Positions 23,675-30,584 of a stretch of DNA of 35,325 bases are shown here, piece by piece. The position numbers and the translations under genes were made by a program. The stretch's first letter is position 1; every line of letters starts with the position of its first letter. The notes under the pieces are model-generated. The model was not told the origin of the DNA, did not search any database, and saw only the letters and a program-made list of their open reading frames with translations. Origin of the DNA: DATGZH01 sp035297265 (GTDB taxonomy: Bacteria > Actinomycetota > Acidimicrobiia > Acidimicrobiales > RAAP-2); the NCBI GenBank assembly GCA_035297265.1, contig DATGZH010000057.1, positions 1 through 35,325 on the forward strand, written 5' to 3'.

Positions 23675-24952
23675 TCAGGATCCGGAGCCTGGGATGATCG
23701 TTCCGCAGAACGCTTTCCCGCTCTTCGGGAACGGCACGTACTTGTTGTTGACGAACTGTACGTAGGTGAAGCACTGCTGCGGCGGGTCCTGACCGAAGTG
23801 CACGAAGTTGATCGGACCGGCCGAGAGTCCGCTGTCGGTCCAGTTGGTCACCTTGCGCAGGTTGGTGATGAACGAGTGGCGGGTCGGGTTCTTCCCGGCC
23901 ACCATGAGTCCCTCGACCATCAGATTGGCGACCGGCCAGCCGTCCGCTTGCCCGAGGTCGGGCAGACCCCCCGTGTACGAGGGGTCGTACTTCTTCAGCC
24001 CCTTCAGGAAGGCGATGCTCGCCGCATTGGAGTACGTGGCCGACGACAGCTCACCACCCAGGAAGTAGGCCCCGTTCGCCGCCGCCTCGTCCTGGGCGTT
24101 TTGGAAGATCTGCTGCGAGGGGCCGGCTTCGAAGACGATCTTGGTCTTGGTCAACCCGGCTTGATGGAGTGCGGTGGCCATGGCGAGGCTCGACGAGAGC
24201 ACGTTGGCACTCACCGCGGTGTCGCAGCCGTCGGCTTTGAAGCTCAAGGCGAAGGCCGTGAAGTTCACGCCGCCGATGGGGACGATGGTCTTGTCGCAGG
24301 CCTGCAGGCCATCCCGCTTGATGGAGAGGTAGACGCCGTTCCCTTCCGTGATGGCCGCCGACGCGTTGGCCTCGACGTAGCTGATCTTTTTCGACCCGAG
24401 GGCCTTGTAGAAGCCACCATCGGAATAGACCGGCCCACCGGTCGGCGTGCCGTTGCCCAAGGTGCTGAACATGTTGGTGTTGGGCTGCTCGAACCACTCG
24501 GGGCCATCGAGGGGGATGCCGGTGACCGGTATGCCCGCTTGCTGGAGGTACGGAGCGGCGGGAGAGAAGGAGGAGCTGAGCTCGGCGATGGCGAAGACGC
24601 CTTGGTTCTCCACCAGGTCCTTGACGGCCGTCTCGGCCCCGGTAGGAGTCGACCCGGTGTCGGCGATGGCCCAGGTGATCTGACGGCCGTCGACCCCTCC
24701 GGCCGCGTTGATCTCCTTGAAGCGAGCCACCATGGCATCCGCAGTGGTGCCGAAGGTCGACGCGTTCGATCCCGTCAGATCGCTCACGATCCCGATCTTG
24801 ATCGTGGTCTTGGTGATACCCGGAGCACTCGCCGTGAGACCCGATTCACCGGACGCCCCCGCCTGGGTCATCGAGATCACGCCGGTCAACATCGACGCGG
24901 CCAAGGCCGTGGCGCCGACGGCAATGCCCACCCGCACGAGCGACGTTCGCAC
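23675..24952 (-). CDS. Branched-chain amino acid-type (LivJ-like) ABC substrate-binding protein
   Basis: This 425-residue exported receptor has a signal peptide (MRTSLVRVGIAVGATALAAS, continuing to an Ala-rich site near QAGASG; no lipobox Cys). The mature type I periplasmic-binding fold shows TTIKIGIVSDLTGSNAS, NAAGGVDGRQITWAIADTGS and the closing VNNKYVPFPKSGKAF. GTG 24952 is chosen because a GGGGGAAGG stretch lies just upstream; the ORF extends further without protein-like sequence. No Liv permease or ATPase genes are in the window, so it is an orphan here. It probably captures the compound degraded by the neighbouring enzymes. Confidence 0.85.
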   Translation of the reverse strand: MRTSLVRVGIAVGATALAASMLTGVISMTQAGASGESGLTASAPGITKTTIKIGIVSDLTGSNASTFGTTADAMVARFKEINAAGGVDGRQITWAIADTGSTPTGAETAVKDLVENQGVFAIAELSSSFSPAAPYLQQAGIPVTGIPLDGPEWFEQPNTNMFSTLGNGTPTGGPVYSDGGFYKALGSKKISYVEANASAAITEGNGVYLSIKRDGLQACDKTIVPIGGVNFTAFALSFKADGCDTAVSANVLSSSLAMATALHQAGLTKTKIVFEAGPSQQIFQNAQDEAAANGAYFLGGELSSATYSNAASIAFLKGLKKYDPSYTGGLPDLGQADGWPVANLMVEGLMVAGKNPTRHSFITNLRKVTNWTDSGLSAGPINFVHFGQDPPQQCFTYVQFVNNKYVPFPKSGKAFCGTIIPGSGS

Positions 24953-25032
24953 CCTTCCCCCCTTTGCCTTCCGCCCCTCATGGGACCCATTGCCCTGAAC
25001 CTGGGTCGAGCAATTTGGGCGCCCGACTAACA

Positions 25033-25046
25033 TTACGAAACTGTAA
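25033..25046. promoter_or_regulatory. Palindrome over the -10 of the binding-protein promoter
   Basis: TTACGAAACTGTAA contains TTAC and GTAA arms separated by 6 nt and overlaps the -10 hexamer. The position suits a repressor site (for example TetR-type), but no regulator gene is adjacent. Confidence 0.35.
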
Positions 25047-25069
25047 CTTAGGCTAACGACGATTGTCAA
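25040..25069 (-). promoter_or_regulatory. Promoter of the LivJ-like gene
   Basis: On the minus strand, TTGACA (25064-25069) and TACAGT (25040-25045) are separated by 18 nt. The predicted start of transcription is about 80 nt before the GTG at 24952. Confidence 0.65.
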
Positions 25070-25611
25070 CGAAATCACCGCGGCAAGGGCCCGCCCCTGG
25101 GTGCCGCCACTCCCGGTTGAGGGAGCGACGGGGTCCTGAGCTCGGACGACGCCGGCGGCCCGCGGGTGAGCGCGATGCTCGGACCACCTCGCCCCTCCAC
25201 CCCTCGGCGCGCTGTTACCGTGCCCGAGCACCGCGGCGCCGATGCTTCTCCCGAGCAACGGTCCGGTCGTTGATGCTCCCGCCGCCGGCCTCCCGCCCCT
25301 CACCGATGAGGTCCAGCGGAGCTCCGCCCGCGTGGCCCGACGGCGGGTCGCCGCCTCGCGGCGGCCGTGCGCAAGCTTGGCCCAGGGTCACTCGGCCTCG
25401 ATGCACCTCGTCGCCGTCTCGGCAGAAGAGCTGTTGGTCGGCCCACGCCGATAGGGTGCGTCATGTCGGTGACCGACGGTCAAGCCACTGCGTCGTCGGA
25501 GCCCCGTCGGCAAGGGTGGCGAGCGGGTTCGTACGGTTGGTTCTCGCACGCATGGCCGTCGGCACACATTTGAAATCACTATCGAGCCCGACTCCCAGGA
25601 GGCGAAGGATC

Positions 25612-26403
25612 TTGGCTGAGCACTTCGGGGACGTGACGGTGACCCTCGACGACAGTTTCGTCGCCACCGTCGAGATGCACCGACCGCCCGAGAACTACTT
25701 CGACCTGGACGTGATCACCGCGTTGGCCGACGCCTACGCGGCGCTCGATGCCGAGCCCGGGTGTCGGGCCATTCTCCTGTGCTCGGAGGGCAAGCACTTC
25801 TGCGCCGGTGCCGACCTCTCCGGTCGGCGCCCGTCGAACTCTCCGGTGCCCGGGGCATCGGAGGGGCCCGACCTCTTGTACCGCGAGGCGGCCCGGCTTT
25901 TCGCCGCCGAGACTCCCGTTGTCGCAGCCGTCCAGGGGGCAGCGGTCGGCGCTGGGCTCGGTCTCGCCTGTGCGGCCGACTTCCGGATCGCCTCTCCGGC
26001 CGCCCGATTCTCGGCGAACTTCGCCCGGTTCGGCTTCCACCAGGTGTTCGGTTTGTCGGTCACGCTCCCGGACATCGTCGGCCGCCAGCAGTCCACCAAG
26101 CTGCTGTATACGGGACGAAGGCTGTCGGGCGAGGCAGCCCTCGCCATCGGGCTCTGCGACGAGCTGGTCGACGCTGAGGACTTGCGCCGAGTGGCGCACA
26201 CCCTGGCGGCCGAGATCGCGGCCTGCGCACCCCTGGCCCTGCGCTCGATCCGCAGGACCATGCGCGCCGGCCTGGTCGAGCGCTTCCAAGCGGCCACGGA
26301 GCACGAATCAGCCGAGATCGCATGGCTCCAGACGACGGCGGACTGGACCGAGGGCGTTCTCGCCTCCCGCGAAGAACGGCCACCCCGGTTCGCCGGTCGC
26401 TGA
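25612..26403 (+). CDS. Enoyl-CoA hydratase/isomerase-family (crotonase-fold) protein
   Basis: This 263-residue protein starts at TTG 25612, with AGGAGG 9 nt upstream; the longer ORF upstream is not protein-like. The crotonase fold is clear: KHFCAGADLSG (61-71, first oxyanion-hole element), VQGAAVGAGLGLACAADFRI (second element at about 113-115) and ARFSANFARFGFHQVFGLSV. The two catalytic Glu residues of true hydratases (E144 and E164 in rat ECH) align with G117 and F137 here. It should bind an acyl-CoA and stabilise an oxyanion, but is unlikely to hydrate enoyl-CoA. Isomerase, hydrolase or retro-Claisen/C-C cleavage chemistry is possible. The acyl-CoA ligase gene follows closely. Confidence 0.9.
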   Translation: MAEHFGDVTVTLDDSFVATVEMHRPPENYFDLDVITALADAYAALDAEPGCRAILLCSEGKHFCAGADLSGRRPSNSPVPGASEGPDLLYREAARLFAAETPVVAAVQGAAVGAGLGLACAADFRIASPAARFSANFARFGFHQVFGLSVTLPDIVGRQQSTKLLYTGRRLSGEAALAIGLCDELVDAEDLRRVAHTLAAEIAACAPLALRSIRRTMRAGLVERFQAATEHESAEIAWLQTTADWTEGVLASREERPPRFAGR

Positions 26404-26450
26404 GCGCGCCTGTCTCGTGGCCGCCGAGCGCTGAGCCGATCGGCCTGAAC

Positions 26451-28163
26451 GTGGTCCCGACCCCCGAGCTGTCCCATCAGGCGCTGCGTTACCCCTCGGC
26501 TGAACTCGCCCGTCACTACCGGGCCAACGGGTGGTGGACCGACGACACGTTGAGCGAGATGGCCTTCTCCGGGGTCGAGAAGGCATCAGCGACCAAGCTT
26601 CGCATCCGCTCCCGGGTCCATCCCTACGTCGGCACGATCGGAGCGGTCGGCGACATGGGCCGCCGGCTCGCCGGCCGGCTGCGTCGGTGGGGGATCGAGG
26701 AGGGCGATGTCGTCGCCTTTCAGATCCCGAACTGGGCCGAGGCGGTCGCCTGCGTCTATGGGCTGCTCTCCCTCGGTGTCGTGGTGGTGCCCATCGCCCA
26801 CATCTACGGGACCAAGGAGGTCGGCCACATCCTGCGGGAGAGCCGGGCTCGGGCGCTCGTCACCGCTGACCGCTTCGGCCGCCAGGACTACCTGGCCAAC
26901 CTCGCGGCCTGCCTCTCCGAACTGCCCGAGCTCGAGCGAGTGATTGTGGTGGCCGCCGAGGGCGGCGACGTGCCGATGCCGGGGAGGGCCTTCACCTCGT
27001 GGTCGGAGGCACTCGACGAGGGCGACCCGCTAGATCGGCCGGCCCGGGTCGATCCCGACAGCCCGGCGATCGTCGGCTACACCTCGGGCACGACGGCGGC
27101 GCCCAAGGGGGTCGTGCACACCCATCGGAGCTTCCTGGCCGACGTGCGCAGCTGGGCCGATTTTGCCGCGACGGACCGTGCACCAGCGTCGGCCGTGGTG
27201 CCGACGGGTCATCTCACCGGCGCGCCGGTGGGTCACATCACCGGTCTGACCTCGGTGCTGCGCCCGCTCTACGCGGGCACCCGGCTCGACCTCATCGACG
27301 CCTGGGACCCAGCGGTGGTCCTCGCGGCCATGGCCCAGGATGGCGTGGCCACCGGGGGAGGGGCGCCCTACTTCCTGACGAGCCTGCTCGACCATCCGGA
27401 CTTCGACCCCCAGGTCCACCCGCCCTACCTCGTCCGTCTGATTATGGGGGCGGCACCGGTCCCCGTCGAGCTGGCCGAGCGGGCGAGCCGGCTCGGGATC
27501 AGGATCGTCCGGGCATACGGCTCCACCGAGCACCCCTCGACCACCGCTTCGCAGTTCTCCGACCCGGTGGAGAAGCGGACCCTCACCGATGGACGGGTCC
27601 TCCCAGGCTCGGAGATCCGACTTCTCGACGCCGACGGTGGTCCGGTGCCGGCGGGCCAGCCCGGCGAGATCCACTCCCGCGGTCCCGAGCTCTTCTTGGG
27701 CTACGTCGACACCACGCTCACCAGGTCGGCGATCGACGCCGACGGCTGGTACGACACCGGCGACATCGGGGTGCTCGACGAGGACGGCTACCTGACCATC
27801 ACGGATCGCAAGAAGGACATCATCATCCGGGGCGGGGAGAACATCTCCGCCGCCGAGGTCGAGGGTCTACTGCTCGGCCTCCCCGGCGTGGCCGAGGTGG
27901 CAGTGGTCGCCACCCCCGATCCCCGCTTCGGTGAGCAGGCAACGGCGGTCGTCCGGCTCCTGCCCGAGGCACCGACCTTCGGGCTCGACTCGCTGAGCTC
28001 ACACCTGCAGCAGAGCGGTCTGGCCCGCCAGAAGTGGCCCGAGAGGTTGGTCTTCGTCGACGAGTTCCCTCGTACGGCCTCGGGCAAGATCCAAAAGCAC
28101 GTGTTGCGTTCGGCGCTCCGGAGCGGAGATGACCGCGTGGTCACCTTCGAAGCGGGCGGCTGA
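26451..28163 (+). CDS. Acyl-CoA ligase (AMP-binding; cyclohexanecarboxylate/aryl-CoA ligase-like)
   Basis: This adenylate-forming enzyme of about 570 residues has A3 YTSGTTAAPKGVVHTH, A5 AYGSTEHPS, A7 WYDTGDIGVLDEDGYL, A8 DRKKDIIIRGGENISAAEVE and A10 PRTASGKIQKHVLR with the catalytic Lys. It is complete. The start is uncertain: GTG 26451 gives a family-like N-terminus (ELARHYRANGWWTDDTLSEM) but has no clear ribosome-binding site, so it may be coupled to the crotonase gene ending 47 nt upstream. It would convert a carboxylate to its CoA ester using ATP. The N-terminus resembles alicyclic-acid ligases; the true substrate is unknown. Confidence 0.9.
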   Translation: MVPTPELSHQALRYPSAELARHYRANGWWTDDTLSEMAFSGVEKASATKLRIRSRVHPYVGTIGAVGDMGRRLAGRLRRWGIEEGDVVAFQIPNWAEAVACVYGLLSLGVVVVPIAHIYGTKEVGHILRESRARALVTADRFGRQDYLANLAACLSELPELERVIVVAAEGGDVPMPGRAFTSWSEALDEGDPLDRPARVDPDSPAIVGYTSGTTAAPKGVVHTHRSFLADVRSWADFAATDRAPASAVVPTGHLTGAPVGHITGLTSVLRPLYAGTRLDLIDAWDPAVVLAAMAQDGVATGGGAPYFLTSLLDHPDFDPQVHPPYLVRLIMGAAPVPVELAERASRLGIRIVRAYGSTEHPSTTASQFSDPVEKRTLTDGRVLPGSEIRLLDADGGPVPAGQPGEIHSRGPELFLGYVDTTLTRSAIDADGWYDTGDIGVLDEDGYLTITDRKKDIIIRGGENISAAEVEGLLLGLPGVAEVAVVATPDPRFGEQATAVVRLLPEAPTFGLDSLSSHLQQSGLARQKWPERLVFVDEFPRTASGKIQKHVLRSALRSGDDRVVTFEAGG

Positions 28164-28194
28164 GTCGCGGGCGCCCGGGACAGTTCTTCGGACC

Positions 28195-28200
28195 TAGACT
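28195..28200 (+). promoter_or_regulatory. Possible -10 upstream of the second amidohydrolase gene
   Basis: TAGACT within CTAGACTCC. The same 9-mer occurs on the minus strand at 33123-33131 before the CoA-transferase gene. No -35 is evident. Transcription from here would begin after the GTG at 28203 and so favours the ATG at 28239. Confidence 0.3.
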
Positions 28201-28238
28201 CCGTGCCAGAGTCCACCGAAACGTTGAGGAGGGTGGAG

Positions 28239-29507
28239 ATGCAGCTCGAGGACATGATCCTGATCAGTGTGGACGACCATCTGGTCGAGCCGCCGTCGAT
28301 GAGCGACTACTTCGTGGACCACTTCCCGGCCAAGTACCGGGACCGGGTGCCGAAGGTGATCCGACGGCCCAACGGGACCGACGCCTGGCTGGTGGAGGGG
28401 AACGAAGTCTCGAGCTTCGGGCTCAACGCGGTGGCCGGCCGGGTCCGCGAGGAGTGGGGGAACGACCCGGGCTGCTTCGAGGAGGTCCGCAAAGGGACCT
28501 GGGACGTCCACGAACGGATCCGGGACATGAACGTCAACGGGGTCCTGGGCTCGATGTGCTTCTCCTCCTGGCCGGGTCTCGGTGGCCAGTACTTCCTCCA
28601 GAGCGGGGACCGGGAGCTGGCCGGAATCATGATTCGGGCCTACAACGACTGGCACATCGAGGAGTGGGCTGGGGCCTACCCGGGCAGGTTCATCCCCCTC
28701 GCCCTGTCCGGCTTCATGCTCGGCCCGGAATGGATGGCCGAGGAGATCCGCCGGGTGGCGGCCAAGGGCTGCCACGCCATCTCCTTCCACTCCGACACCC
28801 ACCGCTTCGGTCTGCCCGACCACCACGGGGACGAGTGGGATCCGGCCTGGCAGGCCTGCAAGGACACCGACTCGGTGATGGTGTTCCACTTCGGTAGTTC
28901 GCCGGACTTCATGCCCCGTTCTCCGTTCGACGTACTCATCCACACCATGCCCTTCAACACCGGTGTGTTCTCCTCGGAGCTGCTGTGGTCGAAGGTCTTC
29001 CGAAAGTTCCCTACGGTGAAGATCGCGCTCGCCGAGGGCGGTATCGGCTGGATGCCCTACTGGCTCGAGCGGGCCGACTACACCTACGAGCGCCACCACC
29101 TGTGGACCGGCCAGGACTGGGGCGACCAGCTCCCGAGCCAGGCATGGAAGGGTCGGGTGCTCGGGTGCTTCATCGACGACTACGCGGGTCTGCGCAACCG
29201 TGATCTCATCGGCGTCGAGAACATCGCCTGGGAGTGCGACTACCCGCACTCCGACTGCACGTGGCCCAACGCTCCCGAAGCGATCTGGAAGTCGTTGCAG
29301 GCCGTCCAGGTGCCCGACGAGGAGATCGACATGATCACCTGGAAGAACGCCTGCCGGTTCTACAACTTCGACCCGCTCGCGCACCGGACTCGGGAGCAGT
29401 GCACAGTGGGAGCGCTCCGAGCCGAGGCAGGTGACGTCGACACCACCCCCAAGAGCTACGGGACGAAGTGGCACACCGGCCCGCCGGCCGCCGCGCTGCC
29501 CAGCTGA
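28239..29507 (+). CDS. Amidohydrolase family 2 protein (DxHxxE type), paralogue of the one at 22236-23432
   Basis: This 422-residue protein carries ILISVDDHLVEPPSM (D12, H14, E17), FGLNAVAGRV, VRKGTWDVHERIRDMN, RAYNDWHIEEWAGAYPGRFI, FHFGSSPDF, LAEGGIGWMPYWLERADY and WECDYPHSDCTWPN. ATG 28239 is chosen because AGGAGGG at 28227-28233 lies 5 nt upstream; the GTG at 28203 has no such signal. It follows the acyl-CoA ligase by 75 nt and probably belongs to the same plus-strand unit. A role as hydrolase or decarboxylase on a ligase or crotonase product is inferred. Confidence 0.88.
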   Translation: MQLEDMILISVDDHLVEPPSMSDYFVDHFPAKYRDRVPKVIRRPNGTDAWLVEGNEVSSFGLNAVAGRVREEWGNDPGCFEEVRKGTWDVHERIRDMNVNGVLGSMCFSSWPGLGGQYFLQSGDRELAGIMIRAYNDWHIEEWAGAYPGRFIPLALSGFMLGPEWMAEEIRRVAAKGCHAISFHSDTHRFGLPDHHGDEWDPAWQACKDTDSVMVFHFGSSPDFMPRSPFDVLIHTMPFNTGVFSSELLWSKVFRKFPTVKIALAEGGIGWMPYWLERADYTYERHHLWTGQDWGDQLPSQAWKGRVLGCFIDDYAGLRNRDLIGVENIAWECDYPHSDCTWPNAPEAIWKSLQAVQVPDEEIDMITWKNACRFYNFDPLAHRTREQCTVGALRAEAGDVDTTPKSYGTKWHTGPPAAALPS

Positions 29508-29516
29508 GCCCCCGTA

Positions 29517-29535
29517 CCCCGCCCGGGCGGCGGGG
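29517..29535 (+). terminator. Possible terminator after the amidohydrolase gene
   Basis: CCCCGCC (29517-29523), loop CGGGC, GGCGGGG (29529-29535): a perfect 7-bp stem 9 nt after the stop. Confidence 0.45.
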
Positions 29536-29663
29536 GCTCCAGCTCCAGGTGCACACCGAGACCGACGGATGACGGCTCCGACGAGCGAGAGCGATCGAGC
29601 CACGCATCCTCAGCTCTGAACGCTTTCGAACCAGATCAACCAGCGAGGGCCGCGGGAGGGTCC

Positions 29664-30542
29664 ATGCAGGCCAAGCGCAGGACAGACGACGTTGAGAGCG
29701 ATGCCCCCTGGATCGTGGACGGCTATGTCAACGCCAACCCGCCGCATCTGAGTCTCGATTGGAGCCTGACCGACGACCTGTACGGGCCGGCGAGGGTTCC
29801 GCCTCAGGACCTCGCCGAGCTCGTCGCCGACATGGACCGCCATCACATCGCCCGAGCCTTGCTGGCCCCGCCACCCGAATCAGCCAAAGGCGACCCGGTC
29901 GCCGGCTACCGCTGGACGCTCGACGCCGTGCAAAGCCACCCCGATCGCTTCGCGCTGAGTGTCCGAGTCGATGCCGATCAGGGCATACGCGCGGTGCGCC
30001 ACCTCGAGAGGATGGTCCGCAATGACGGTGCCCGAGCCTTGCGGATCGTTCCCTACCGCGACGGGAAGCGGCCCAGCCACCGGTCGTACTTCCCTCTGTA
30101 CGCCAAATGTATCGAGCTCGGCATTCCGGTCACTGTCACCGTTGGCCTGCCGGTGGTGCCCCGCGAAGGGATGGTGCAGAACCCCAAGTACCTCGACAAG
30201 GTCTGTGCGTTCTTCCCGGAGCTCACCATCGTCAGTGCGCACGGCGGCGCACCCTGGACCACGCTGCTCATTCAGCTGCTGCGGACATGGCCGAACCTCT
30301 ATCACATGATCTCGGCCTACGCGCCGAGCCGGTACCCGCCGGAGCTGGTTGCCTTCGCCAATTCAAGACGGGGTCGAATAAAGATGATGTACGCCTCCGA
30401 CTATCCGATGCTGACCTTCGAGCGGACGCGTCGGGAGCTGCCTGACTGCGGCATCAGTGAGGAATCCATGCCATGGTTCACCGAGGCGAACGCGGCGAGG
30501 GTCTTCTGGGGTGAGGGGAGCGCTGCCCAACCTGGAGGCTGA
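29664..30542 (+). CDS. Amidohydrolase-2-like protein lacking most metal ligands
   Basis: This 292-residue TIM-barrel protein of the amidohydrolase-2 group starts at ATG 29664, with GGGAGG just upstream. Where the family has HxH, it reads VDGYVNANPP (Y21, N23). The mid-barrel His position reads PVTVTVGLP (T159/V160). It keeps IVSAHGGAPW (H193) and YASDYPML (D246), so the fold and the late active-site residues remain. It could be a metal-free decarboxylase/hydrolase, a regulatory or stabilising partner of the upstream amidohydrolase, or a decayed enzyme. The reading frame is intact. It converges with the CoA-transferase gene; the 42-nt gap holds the palindrome GTCCGCGGAC (30559-30568). Confidence 0.8.
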   Translation: MQAKRRTDDVESDAPWIVDGYVNANPPHLSLDWSLTDDLYGPARVPPQDLAELVADMDRHHIARALLAPPPESAKGDPVAGYRWTLDAVQSHPDRFALSVRVDADQGIRAVRHLERMVRNDGARALRIVPYRDGKRPSHRSYFPLYAKCIELGIPVTVTVGLPVVPREGMVQNPKYLDKVCAFFPELTIVSAHGGAPWTTLLIQLLRTWPNLYHMISAYAPSRYPPELVAFANSRRGRIKMMYASDYPMLTFERTRRELPDCGISEESMPWFTEANAARVFWGEGSAAQPGG

Positions 30543-30584
30543 ACTGCTGACGAAGTCTGTCCGCGGACGGTGGCCGCCCGACGT

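Larger units (their letters stand above)
24953..25611. other. Divergent spacer between binding protein and crotonase genes
   Basis: About 659 nt. The left end holds the LivJ-like promoter and palindrome (25033-25069). From 25080 to 25560 all six frames give only Arg/Pro/Ser/Ala-rich low-complexity products or short ORFs (best 70 codons from 25242) that match nothing I know. The right end holds the AGGAGG of the crotonase gene at 25597-25602. It could contain a decayed gene or untranslated regulatory DNA. Confidence 0.5.

Noticed and set aside
24953..25303. N-terminal extension of the LivJ-like protein
   Set aside because: It reads across the promoter at 25040-25069 and precedes an obvious signal peptide; GTG 24952 has a purine-rich ribosome-binding site.
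25242..25454. Possible 70-residue protein in the spacer before the crotonase gene
   Set aside because: No ribosome-binding site, no recognisable motif, and composition like neighbouring shadow frames.
25063..25611. N-terminal extension of the crotonase by about 180 residues
   Set aside because: Basic low-complexity sequence; AGGAGG before TTG 25612 and the normal family length (about 260) support the short form.
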